The notes below the pieces were generated by a model. The model made no database searches, was not told the DNA's origin, and was given only the letters and a program-made list of their open reading frames with translations. Below are positions 1 through 7,971 of a stretch of 15,520 nt of DNA, in pieces; positions within the stretch are counted from its first letter, which is position 1, and the number at the start of each line of letters is the position of its first letter. Made by a program: the position numbers and the translations under genes. The DNA comes from Bacteroidota bacterium (lineage in GTDB: Bacteria; Bacteroidota; Rhodothermia; Rhodothermales; UBA10348), in NCBI GenBank assembly GCA_022571135.1, contig JACZYK010000031.1, forward strand, positions 1 through 15,520, read 5' to 3'.

Positions 1-1046
1 AGAATGAGTCCTTTATGGATTCACTCAAGACCATCAAGACGAGACTTCAGTCCGGACTGGTTGCCATGGATCCACAAACGGGCTATATCAAGGCATGGGT
101 GGGCGGCCGCGAACTCGCCGACGACTGGTACGACCATGTCGGGACTGCGAGACGGCAACCCGGATCCACGTTCAAGCCGTTCGTTTACACAGCGGCTATC
201 GACAATGGCTGGTCGCCGTATTACACGCTGCCTGACGACTCGGTCTCCATCATGGACGCAATGGGTAACATATGGCGACCCGTGAATACGGAGAAAATGA
301 CCGGGAGGATGATGACGCTGCGCGAGGGTCTGGCGTACTCCAAGAACACCATCACGGCGCAGTTGATGAACGAGGTCGGCGCGGAGCGGGTGGCGTTTTA
401 TGCCCGCAGGATGGGGATTAAGAGTCCTCTCCTCGCCGTTCCATCCCTCGCTCTGGGAACGAGTAACGTGACGCTTCTCGAGATGACGACCGCTTACAGT
501 ACGTTTGCCAACGGCGGTCTGTTATACCAACCCACATTCGTTACTCGAATAGAAGACCGCTTTGGAAACGTCCTATATGAAGCCCGGCCGGAACCGGGCG
601 AGGCGCTCTCGGAAGCGACCGCGTACACCATGATCGATATGCTCAGGGCGGTCATCGAAAAGGGGACGGGCATTCGTCTCAAGAGTAGATATCCTCGACT
701 TCGAGGATACGACCTGGCGGGTAAAACCGGTACTACGCAGTTCAGTACCGACAACTGGTTTATGATAATGCACCCGGATCTGGTCGTGGGATCCTGGGTA
801 GGCTTCAATGATGCCCGATTCAGCCTGAAGACGCTCTACTGGGGTCAGGGAGCCCATACGGCGATGTATTTAGTCGGCAATTTCCTCACTCGAGCCACCG
901 CGGAGGATGAGACGTTCCTCAGTAAGGAGAGCAGGTTCCCCATGCCCAGTCTGTTTGGAGCAATTCTGGACAGAGACCCCAATCCTCCCGCCGACAGTGT
1001 TCTGGCGCCCGGAAATCGAAGGCGACGTGGGCGAGTCGCCTGGTGA
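1..1046 (+). CDS. Class A penicillin-binding protein (PBP1A type), C-terminal part, 5' end outside window
   Basis: Transpeptidase half of a bifunctional peptidoglycan synthase that cross-links stem peptides on the periplasmic side of the inner membrane. The frame is open to the left edge (codons from position 3), so the gene starts upstream; the ATG at 15 is internal. The three penicillin-binding motifs are intact: STFK with the acyl-enzyme serine at 165-176, SKN at 339-347 and KTGTT at 723-737. The segment GLVAMDPQTGYIKAWVGG just before the first motif is typical of PBP1A-family domains. The glycosyltransferase domain and membrane anchor are expected upstream and cannot be seen. The tail is basic and ends in RRRRGRVAW, a common style of ending in this family. 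The gene converges on ispE, with 214 bp between them. The family is sure; the PBP1A subtype is likely. Confidence 0.95.
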   Translation, partial: NESFMDSLKTIKTRLQSGLVAMDPQTGYIKAWVGGRELADDWYDHVGTARRQPGSTFKPFVYTAAIDNGWSPYYTLPDDSVSIMDAMGNIWRPVNTEKMTGRMMTLREGLAYSKNTITAQLMNEVGAERVAFYARRMGIKSPLLAVPSLALGTSNVTLLEMTTAYSTFANGGLLYQPTFVTRIEDRFGNVLYEARPEPGEALSEATAYTMIDMLRAVIEKGTGIRLKSRYPRLRGYDLAGKTGTTQFSTDNWFMIMHPDLVVGSWVGFNDARFSLKTLYWGQGAHTAMYLVGNFLTRATAEDETFLSKESRFPMPSLFGAILDRDPNPPADSVLAPGNRRRRGRVAW

Positions 1047-1060
1047 GAAGCTTCGGGCGA

Positions 1061-1093
1061 CGGTGTTTAGTCGGATAAATCCGCGCAACACCG
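1061..1093. terminator. Possible hairpin between convergent genes
   Basis: A two-tier inverted repeat lies 15 bases after the PBP stop. The outer arms are CGGTGTT (1061-1067) and AACACCG (1087-1093). The inner arms are CGGA (1072-1075) and TCCG (1080-1083) around a TAAA loop. There is no T-run on either strand, so it is not a standard intrinsic terminator, but its place between two converging genes would suit transcript ends. The rest of the 1047-1260 gap shows no gene. Confidence 0.4.
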
Positions 1094-1260
1094 AGAGTGA
1101 TGATGCGCCCGGCCGACAAGGCGTGCCGACGTGGCGTAGCAGGGCTACAGCAAGGAGGTACAACGAAGTCGGAAGGGATGCAGCATCGCTCGAATGTAGG
1201 CGGATTTATGTGGGTAAGCACTTAGCGCACAGACGGCCACAACTCGCCCGGTAGAGCAGA

Positions 1261-2103
1261 TCATACGAGCATCCGCCCATACCAACTCCGATGTTTCCCC
1301 ATCTGCGCCGCCCTCGAGGCCCCCTGTTCGTCCTGAAACAGCCCGTAGACGGCCGATCCAGACCCGCTCATCGACGCATAAACGGCGCCCGCATCGTACA
1401 ATTTCTCCTTGATCCCGGCCAGTTCTGGAACCATCGAGAAGATCGACGCCTCGAACTCATTTCTCAGAACGCCTTTCCAGTCAGTGGCCTCACCGGAGCT
1501 CATCATGGTCCCCAGCGGCGGGCGTGTCCGTTTTTCCGGCCTTAGACTGGCATACGCGTCGGCTGTCGATACCTGCACATTCGGAACCACGACGGTGACG
1601 AAGGGAGGCAAAATTACGCGTTCGAGGGCGGTCAACATCTCCCCTCGACCCTCGCCTACCGATGGACGCGCGTTCAAGAAGAACGGGACATCCGATCCGA
1701 GTTGCGCAGCGACAGCAACTAATTCCTCATCGCGGACAGTCACTCCCCATAACCGGCTCAATCCGCGCATCGTAGCCGCTGCGTCGCTCGATCCGCCGCC
1801 CAGCCCAGCGCCGTAGGGAATATGTTTCTCCAGATGGATAGTGGCTCCGACATCGACGCCGCAGGCTTTCGCCATCAGCGAAGCAGCAGCCATGCACAGG
1901 TTCGTCTTGTCTGTCGGAAGCCGCGGATCCGAACAGATCAATTCCAGCGTATCAGAAGGGCGAAATTCGAGTTCGTCACACCATCCGATGGCGACGAATA
2001 CCGTTTCGATGTTGTGATAACCGTCTGGTCGCTTGCCCAGCACGTGCAGACCAAGATTTATCTTCGCCGGCGCTGATACGCGCACGATCTGCTCAGAACC
2101 CAT
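1261..2103 (-). CDS. ispE: 4-diphosphocytidyl-2-C-methyl-D-erythritol kinase
   Basis: GHMP-family kinase that phosphorylates the 2-hydroxyl of CDP-methylerythritol with ATP, the fourth step of the cytosolic MEP route to isoprenoids. The 280-residue length is normal for IspE. Visible motifs: the N-terminal substrate-side segment PAKINLGLHVLGKRPDGYH (residues 12-30, Lys14 conserved), the glycine-rich ATP loop PYGAGLGGGSSDAAA (96-110), LGSDVPFF (135-142) with the likely catalytic Asp138, and the third GHMP motif SMSGSGSA (244-251). The ATG at 2103 is chosen because it sits 11 codons before PAKIN, as is usual; no Shine-Dalgarno sequence precedes it. It is transcribed divergently from the polysaccharide operon, apparently as a single gene. 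Undecaprenyl lipids made from its product would feed both the PBP and the glycan genes next door, but that link is general biology, not shown here. Confidence 0.97.
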   Translation of the reverse strand: MGSEQIVRVSAPAKINLGLHVLGKRPDGYHNIETVFVAIGWCDELEFRPSDTLELICSDPRLPTDKTNLCMAAASLMAKACGVDVGATIHLEKHIPYGAGLGGGSSDAAATMRGLSRLWGVTVRDEELVAVAAQLGSDVPFFLNARPSVGEGRGEMLTALERVILPPFVTVVVPNVQVSTADAYASLRPEKRTRPPLGTMMSSGEATDWKGVLRNEFEASIFSMVPELAGIKEKLYDAGAVYASMSGSGSAVYGLFQDEQGASRAAQMGKHRSWYGRMLV

Positions 2104-2273
2104 GTACAGGTCGATTTGATTGCGTAGAGGCGTAAGAAACCTTAGTTTACGTCAAATTCAGACAACTCTCGTTTTCTTTACATCGGATCAGCTGCCTATT
2201 TTCAATTCGCTACCAGCAGCCAACCTGTAGCGCCGATTTTCGCGCTTTCAAAGATTCGATCGGATTTATTGCC
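2104..2273. promoter_or_regulatory. Divergent intergenic region between ispE and the polysaccharide operon
   Basis: This 170-bp gap must hold promoters for both directions. It is clearly AT-richer than its flanks. Two small inverted repeats are visible: CGTAA/TTACG (2131-2135, 2147-2151) and AGCGC/GCGCT (2229-2233, 2242-2246), the second ending 27 bases before the start of the export gene. I found no full match to the Bacteroidota TAnnTTTG box in either direction, so no promoter is placed. Confidence 0.5.
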
Positions 2274-4043
2274 ATGACGCACATCAAGAACGGTTTTAAG
2301 GCCGGGTATGTCCTCGGTTTACTGGTCGTGTCGTGCACACTTCCTGTACAGATCATTTCAGCCCGGCAGACAGGGTTCGATCCCTACGGCCTAACCATGT
2401 TGTCGAGTAATCCACTGACCCAGTTAAGGCAGAGACTGGCACAGGGTGCGTTTTCGACGTCGATGCTGCCAATGGAAGGCGCCGTGGATCCGGAGACCTA
2501 TATCGTCGGTCCGGGAGATTTCTTCTCCATCTCGATCGGCCTTCTGGAGGCTGCGGCGACACCGATCGCCGTGGGCGCCGACGGCCGCCTTCTGCTTCCG
2601 GATACCGGACCCGTCATGGTCGCGGGCATGACGTTGGCGCGGGCCCGGGCGACGGTTCTCGAAAGGCTCGAACAATCGTTTCAGAATACGCCCGTCGACC
2701 TGGTGCTGACGCAGTCCAGGCAGTTCTACGTACACGTATCGGGCGCCGTGCCGGTCCCGGGGCGCTATCTCGCACTCCCGGTAGCACGCGTCTCCAGCAT
2801 TCTCGAAATCGTATTCTCGGACACGACTCGAACGGCGGTTACCAACCCGGATTTTCAACCTTCTCTTCGAAACATCCAGCTCGTCCATACGGACGGGACG
2901 GAGGAATCCGTAGACCTGCTCCACTATTTCTCAACGGGGGAGACATCACATAATCCATTCCTCCGGGACGGCGACGTCATCTTCGTTCCCGCGTTCGATC
3001 CGGCGTTCTCGAGCATCTATATCGACGGCGCGGTGCCCTTTCCTGGCCCGTATGATTACCGCGATGGCGATACGCTCTCGGATCTCTTGGCCGTCGCTGG
3101 TGGATTCGACGCGGATGCCTCGGTGGATAACGTCCGAGTCCTTCGTACGCTTCCAAATGGTGATACGGAACAGCACGAATTCACCAAAGAAGAGGCCCTG
3201 ACGCCTCGCACAGGTTCATTTAAGTTACATGCGAGAGATCATGTTTCCATTGCCCGAACTCCCAATATTCTGGGATCGGCGACCGTTGACGGAATGGTGA
3301 ATCATCCGGGAACGTATCCTATCGTGGATAAACAGACCACGCTGAAGGACCTCCTAGAACTCGCGGGTGGCCTTCGGCCGGACGCGCTTCTTCGCGGCGC
3401 CTTCCTGATCCGCAGATCCCTTCCACAGCCAAGGCGATCAGTCTCCCGTAGCCGTTTCGAATCGCCGATCGAAAGCCTACGCAGAAGGCTCGCGGCCGAT
3501 ACGACCGAAATCATGCAGAGACTTCGTCTGACGGATCTCGACTTCCTTAGCCGTGCTTACTTCGCACAGGAGCTGAGACTTCAAAACCGCGTCTCTCTTG
3601 ATCTGGAGAAAAGCCTCGAAGACTCATCAGAGCCAGTCCTCATGAGGGACGGCGACCGCCTGGTCATTCCTCGCGACGAAAATACGATCTACGTTTTCGG
3701 CCAGGTCACGAGACCGGGATTCGTTTCATTTACGGCCGGCCGTACGGCGGAAGACTATATCGAGACTGTAGGCGGACGGGGACAGTTCGCCTCCAAACTG
3801 TACATCGTCCACCCGGCGACTGGGGCATTCACCACTGTCGGATCACGAATTCTCCAGTCAGGGGATCTGATTTTCATCGATCGCGCCCTCGATGTAGCGG
3901 ACTCGCCTGAACTTCAGCGGCTGATCACCGAACAGGAACGCACGCGCGCCGATGCCAGGATCAGGACAATGCAGACGGTTCTACAGTCGGTTGCTACGGT
4001 TGCTACAGTCGTCGCTCTCATTATCAGTCTCCGGCGCAACTAG
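2274..4043 (+). CDS. Polysaccharide export outer-membrane protein (OPX/Wza type) with four SLBB repeats
   Basis: Predicted outer-membrane export channel subunit for capsule or exopolysaccharide. A basic then hydrophobic N-terminus (residues 1-30) is an export signal; VVSC at 18-21 fits the lipobox pattern, so Cys21 may be lipidated as in Wza, although cleavage after IISA (about residue 30) is also possible. A Poly_export domain begins near residue 72 (YIVGPGDFFSISI). SLBB units start near residues 151 (VHVSGAVPVPGRY), 247 (YIDGAVPFPGPY), 334 (ATVDGMVNHPGTY) and 472 (YVFGQVTRPGFV). A charged helical insert (about 390-460) separates the third and fourth units. The extreme C-terminus (about 565-586) is one hydrophobic helix ending in RRN, in the place where Wza has its membrane-spanning helix. 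First gene of the operon; no Shine-Dalgarno sequence. Family assignment is strong; the exact polymer is unknown. Confidence 0.93.
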   Translation: MTHIKNGFKAGYVLGLLVVSCTLPVQIISARQTGFDPYGLTMLSSNPLTQLRQRLAQGAFSTSMLPMEGAVDPETYIVGPGDFFSISIGLLEAAATPIAVGADGRLLLPDTGPVMVAGMTLARARATVLERLEQSFQNTPVDLVLTQSRQFYVHVSGAVPVPGRYLALPVARVSSILEIVFSDTTRTAVTNPDFQPSLRNIQLVHTDGTEESVDLLHYFSTGETSHNPFLRDGDVIFVPAFDPAFSSIYIDGAVPFPGPYDYRDGDTLSDLLAVAGGFDADASVDNVRVLRTLPNGDTEQHEFTKEEALTPRTGSFKLHARDHVSIARTPNILGSATVDGMVNHPGTYPIVDKQTTLKDLLELAGGLRPDALLRGAFLIRRSLPQPRRSVSRSRFESPIESLRRRLAADTTEIMQRLRLTDLDFLSRAYFAQELRLQNRVSLDLEKSLEDSSEPVLMRDGDRLVIPRDENTIYVFGQVTRPGFVSFTAGRTAEDYIETVGGRGQFASKLYIVHPATGAFTTVGSRILQSGDLIFIDRALDVADSPELQRLITEQERTRADARIRTMQTVLQSVATVATVVALIISLRRN

Positions 4044-4095
4044 GGCCTTAAATCCGTGCGGATCCGGAATATCAGTCCCGTAAAACAAATCGGTT

Positions 4096-5298
4096 ATGGA
4101 AGATTATTCTCTCTCGGACCAGCAGAGATCTGCCAGAGCGGACGAGGCCTGGTGGCAGACCCTGGGTACGCTCTACCGCCGGAAAGCGCTTATCATCGGG
4201 ATCACGGGCGGTATGGCGGTTCTCTCCGTCGTCATCAGCCTGTTTCTACCGAACTGGTATAAAGCTTCTTCGAGGCTTCTCCTCTCCGACAGCGGTTCGG
4301 GCGGCCTCTCAGCGGCGCTTCTTGGAGATCTCTCTTCGGCGGCGCGGTCACTGCTAGGCTCGTCGGGCGGAGATTATGTCCGATATCTTGCTATTCTGAA
4401 CAGCCGATCGGTACTCACAAGCGTAGTCGACACGTTCGATCTGATCACGGTCTACGGGGAAGAAGACAGCGATACGCCGTTGGAGGACGCGCTGGAGACG
4501 CTTGAGGACAACGTCGATTTCGTCATCGACGACGAATACGATTTCCTGTCCGTAGAGGTGTTGGATAAGGATCCGAACCGCGCTGCAGAAATGTCCAACT
4601 ATTTCGTCCGGGCACTGGATCGGATAAACAACGAATTGTCCTCGCGCTCTGCCGGATATTTTCGCTCCTACGTGGAAGATCGCTATCTGGAGTCGGAGAG
4701 AGAGATTGCCGGTATCCTCGACTCGCTCCAGTCATTTCAGGAGCGCTACGGCGTTTTCGATCTGGAAGCCCAGACGCAGGCCTACTTCGATCAGCTGGCG
4801 GAGCTTCGTGTAAATGCGCTCCAGGCCCAGATTCAGTATGAAACGCTGAAAAGCCAGTTCGGAGCCGGCAACGTGCAGGTGAAGGCCTACGGGGAAATCG
4901 TAGAGGCGGCGAATCGTTTTTATGAAGCTGCGCTGGCCGGAAAGGAACAGGTCCTGCCGGTTTCACAGGAAGATGCCCCGACCATGGTCCGCGCCTACCT
5001 GGGTTTGACGCTCAATCAGACGATCCAACAGCGAATTCTCGAACTGGTCGCGCCCATGCTCGAGCAGGCGCGCTTCGAAGAGCAGCGTCAGATCGAGGCG
5101 CTCCAGGTGGTCGATGCCGCCATCGCACCGACCAAGAAATTCAAGCCGAAACGATCCATCATCGTGATCGCGGCAACGCTGTCCGCCCTCATACTCGTTG
5201 TGGTCTATGTCCTTATCGCCAGTTGGTGGAAAAAGAACTACCGCTACTTTGCCCGCCGGCTGGGAGAAGCAGCTTCGGCCGAACCCGCTAGACGCTAG
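4096..5298 (+). CDS. Chain-length determinant protein (Wzz/PCP family), no kinase domain
   Basis: Inner-membrane polysaccharide co-polymerase that sets glycan chain length and contacts the OPX channel across the periplasm. It has the two-helix topology of the family: a short cytoplasmic tail (1-30), TM1 about 31-51 followed by PNW, a periplasmic domain of about 300 residues with heptad-like coiled-coil character around 190-265, the proline/lysine segment APTKKFKPKR just before the second helix, and TM2 about 354-378. It ends at residue 400 with no Walker motifs or tyrosine cluster, so no BY-kinase is fused, and no separate kinase gene follows. It starts 52 bp after the export gene and ends 11 bp before the ligase-like gene, so co-transcription is very likely. 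The ATG at 4096 gives the normal short tail before TM1; no Shine-Dalgarno sequence is seen. Confidence 0.85.
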   Translation: MEDYSLSDQQRSARADEAWWQTLGTLYRRKALIIGITGGMAVLSVVISLFLPNWYKASSRLLLSDSGSGGLSAALLGDLSSAARSLLGSSGGDYVRYLAILNSRSVLTSVVDTFDLITVYGEEDSDTPLEDALETLEDNVDFVIDDEYDFLSVEVLDKDPNRAAEMSNYFVRALDRINNELSSRSAGYFRSYVEDRYLESEREIAGILDSLQSFQERYGVFDLEAQTQAYFDQLAELRVNALQAQIQYETLKSQFGAGNVQVKAYGEIVEAANRFYEAALAGKEQVLPVSQEDAPTMVRAYLGLTLNQTIQQRILELVAPMLEQARFEEQRQIEALQVVDAAIAPTKKFKPKRSIIVIAATLSALILVVVYVLIASWWKKNYRYFARRLGEAASAEPARR

Positions 5299-5309
5299 TA
5301 TTCTCTCCC

Positions 5310-6746
5310 ATGGTAACCGCGTCCCTATCCGGACCGTCCTCGAGAATCTTTGGACGACTCGGGAACGGTGTGCTGAGCGCCTGCCTCGCCGCCGGGCTCG
5401 GCCTGAGCGTCCTGCTCGCCTGGAAGGCGCCCTCTCTCCTTCCCTTTTTCCCGGTCCTCCTCCTGGCCGGTATTTTCGCCTGGTATCTGTTCCAGCACCC
5501 TCTGCTGAACCTGTGTCTGGTACTGGCGAGTTTCGTACTGATTGCCGACTTCGAAGAAGGCATCCAGCCGAGGGAAGTCCTCTACGGACTCTACTACCTG
5601 GGCTTCCTGGCCCACTGGTTCATTACGCGTCTTTTTCTGTATCGGGAGAAGCTCTTCGAGCGCCGGGAAGAAAGGGTCCTTTTTCTGTTCCTCATTCTGA
5701 TGTCGCTCTCGATCGGCGTAACGCTCGTGTTCGGGGGCTCACTTCGAATGGTGATGGGAGAATGGCTGTCTTTGTCCCTGCTGGCTTTCTATTTCCCCGT
5801 GCGCGAGGCCGTCGAGCGATATCCGAAGGGTCTCCATGCCATGATGGCCGTCATCGCCTGGATAGGACTCTTCGTTCTGGTTCGAAACGTCGTCAATTAT
5901 CAGGAGATCGTTCTGAACGCAACGTATGCGTGGCAGGTAACCCGTGGCCGGGCCGTTACGAATGAATCGCTCCTGATGGTGCCGGCCTTCCTGTCCCTCG
6001 CGTACTTCCTGTATGCCCGAGGCTGGAAATATCGCCTCATGCTGGGAGGGGTTTTTCTGGCTTTCTTTGGTGGCCTGATTCTCACTCAAAGCCGTGGTTA
6101 CTGGGTCGCCTTTCTGCTGGGCACTGCATTCATTTTCTTCGTCGTACCGCCGCGCGTGAGAGTACACCTTTTTGCGGTCGGGCTTCTCTCGGCTCTGGGC
6201 GTGTTTCTCATTGGCTATGTGGTAATAGGCGATTACATACTGCTGATCGCGACCGGGTTTCTGGACCGATTCCTCTCAATCGGGAGCGCAGTATCGTCCG
6301 ACCTCTCACTCGTCAATCGTTTTCGCGAATCGGCCGCCGTCTGGGAGCACATAGTAAACAACCCGATTCTCGGTTACGGAATGGGCACTCCCTATCAGTT
6401 TTACGACCTGACATTCGAATTCACATTCCAGAGGGCCTTCATTCACAACGGATATATCGCACTCCTGTTCAAGTTTGGCATCTGGGGACTGGCAATGATG
6501 CTCTTTTTCCTCGGAAGCATCGTAAGAAAGGCGGTCAGGGTGTTTCGATCCCCGACGGCACCGGATTATCTGCGTATGGCCTGCCTCGGTGTGGCCGCCT
6601 CTTTCGCAGCCTTCGCCCTTAGCGCAAACACGTCGAACCCATTCTACATCAACGACGCGATGTTCATTGTTGCCATCATGACGGGAATCGTGGGAGGATG
6701 CTTTACGCTTGCCGGCAGGAGACGCGCCTCATTCCAGAATGGCTGA
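5310..6746 (+). CDS. O-antigen ligase / Wzy-polymerase-like membrane protein
   Basis: Polytopic inner-membrane protein (478 residues, roughly 11-12 hydrophobic segments) of the Wzy_C/O-antigen ligase group, which joins undecaprenyl-linked glycans at the periplasmic face. Supporting motifs: LTQSRGYWVAF, with Arg262 in the conserved S-R-G-x-W setting; the segment ESAAVWEHIVNNPILGYGMG (residues about 341-360); and FIHNGYIALLFKFGIWG, with His379 in the place of the family's conserved histidine. Ligases and polymerases of this family cannot be told apart by sequence alone. The location after OPX and PCP genes, and the absence of another Wzy in the window, favour a polymerase. The start lies 11 bp after the preceding stop, and the last 8 bp overlap the next gene. 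Confidence 0.85.
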   Translation: MVTASLSGPSSRIFGRLGNGVLSACLAAGLGLSVLLAWKAPSLLPFFPVLLLAGIFAWYLFQHPLLNLCLVLASFVLIADFEEGIQPREVLYGLYYLGFLAHWFITRLFLYREKLFERREERVLFLFLILMSLSIGVTLVFGGSLRMVMGEWLSLSLLAFYFPVREAVERYPKGLHAMMAVIAWIGLFVLVRNVVNYQEIVLNATYAWQVTRGRAVTNESLLMVPAFLSLAYFLYARGWKYRLMLGGVFLAFFGGLILTQSRGYWVAFLLGTAFIFFVVPPRVRVHLFAVGLLSALGVFLIGYVVIGDYILLIATGFLDRFLSIGSAVSSDLSLVNRFRESAAVWEHIVNNPILGYGMGTPYQFYDLTFEFTFQRAFIHNGYIALLFKFGIWGLAMMLFFLGSIVRKAVRVFRSPTAPDYLRMACLGVAASFAAFALSANTSNPFYINDAMFIVAIMTGIVGGCFTLAGRRRASFQNG

Positions 6747-7971
6747 CCATCCACATATCCTCCTTTTCGATCTCTACTCCGGGGGCCACCACCGCATGTA
6801 TCTGGAGCTCCTGTCCCGGTATTGGATCGAAAGAGGGTTGTCGGGGAAACTTGAATTGGTGGTCACTACGGATTTCTGCAGGCGCCATGTGGAATTCTGT
6901 GACTGGATCGAGAAGATGACCGCCTCCGGTCTCGCCCTTACGTCGGTCTCTCCGGCGGAAGCTCCGAAAGAAGGCACCCTATCTCTAAATGGTGTCCTCA
7001 AGAACGATCGGATCCACGGAGACGTTCTGGGCCGTCGTATCTGCGCCACGAGTCCGGATCACGTGCTGCTCATGTACTTCGATCATTGTCAGTTCTCGCT
7101 GGCCCGTCGGAAGATCATGGGAGTGGCCTGTTCGGGTGTCTACTTTCGCCCCTCATTCCACTACCGAGGCGAGTTTTTAATGACGAAACTCCGCAAGCGA
7201 TTCCTGTTGTCTCTCGCACTGAATAATCCTTCCTTTCGGCACCTTTTCTGCCTCGATCCCTACGCGGTCCCGGTTATAAACGCATCCCGTTCAAGCAAGC
7301 CCGCCCTTTGGCTTCCGGACGGGTTTTCGGAGAGCGCTCCGACGAGGGACGGACAAGCCACTCGTCGCCTTCTCGGGGTTAAAAATGGCAGATCCGTCGT
7401 GCTCTTCTTCGGAGTCGTTAGCGCGAGAAAAGGTATTCACGAAGCGATCGAAGCGCTCAGAGCCCTTCCTGGTCATCGCCAGAAAAAAACGACGCTGCTC
7501 GTGGCAGGAAAACCGCCTCAGACTGAATATGAGGATGTACGCGTTGCACTGGAACGATTGGAAGGTGGCACTTCGGTACAGGTGATCAATCTGGACCGTT
7601 TCATAGACGAGGGCGAAATAGGAGACTATTTTGAAGCGGCAGATGTGGCACTCGTCACGTACCGAAGGCACATCGGATCGAGCAACGTCCTGATTCGCGC
7701 AGCTGCCGCGAGGATACCCGTCGTCGGGAGCGACTACGGGCTTGTGGGCAAACAAATTCGGGAGCACTCGCTGGGTACACCGGTCGACACGACTGATTCG
7801 GTACAGCTTGCCGGGGCCATCGAAATTGCTCTCCGGGATGACGCTAAAACCCTGTTCGACCCGGAGTCGGCAGCGAGATTCGCCCGGGACAATTCTGCGG
7901 ATCGATTCGCCGAAACGATATTTTCCAGGATTCTCCCGTCACGCTCCCGGCACGATGTGTCGAACCCATGA
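6739..7971 (+). CDS. GT4-fold glycosyltransferase with altered donor-site motif
   Basis: Predicted cytoplasmic GT-B glycosyltransferase adding a sugar to the lipid-linked repeat unit; 410 residues. The N-terminal half opens with ILLFDLYSGGHHRMYLELL, a glycine-rich acceptor-side loop. The C-terminal half carries the GT1-type domain: VVLFFGVVSARKGIHEAIEAL (starting near 220) and AADVALVTYRR near 300-310. The usual EX7E pair is missing: the aligned positions are Ile312 and Arg320 in HIGSSNVLIRAAAA. The ATG at 6739 is preferred over the one at 6709 because it gives an 8-bp overlap (ATGGCTGA) with the stop of the upstream gene, which suggests coupled translation, and because the domain begins directly there. 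Last gene of the operon. Donor and acceptor sugars cannot be told. Confidence 0.8.
   Translation: MADHPHILLFDLYSGGHHRMYLELLSRYWIERGLSGKLELVVTTDFCRRHVEFCDWIEKMTASGLALTSVSPAEAPKEGTLSLNGVLKNDRIHGDVLGRRICATSPDHVLLMYFDHCQFSLARRKIMGVACSGVYFRPSFHYRGEFLMTKLRKRFLLSLALNNPSFRHLFCLDPYAVPVINASRSSKPALWLPDGFSESAPTRDGQATRRLLGVKNGRSVVLFFGVVSARKGIHEAIEALRALPGHRQKKTTLLVAGKPPQTEYEDVRVALERLEGGTSVQVINLDRFIDEGEIGDYFEAADVALVTYRRHIGSSNVLIRAAAARIPVVGSDYGLVGKQIREHSLGTPVDTTDSVQLAGAIEIALRDDAKTLFDPESAARFARDNSADRFAETIFSRILPSRSRHDVSNP

Noticed and set aside
907..1254. Frame overlapping the PBP 3' end and running into the intergenic region, as a possible frameshifted PBP tail
   Set aside because: The PBP frame ends naturally in a basic tail RRRRGRVAW, typical for the family, so no shift is needed; the alternative frame shows no recognisable domain.
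5198..5965. 255-codon frame across the Wzz end and ligase start
   Set aside because: It overlaps two well-supported membrane-protein genes in another frame, and its Arg/Pro-rich translation is typical of an out-of-frame reading of GC-rich DNA.
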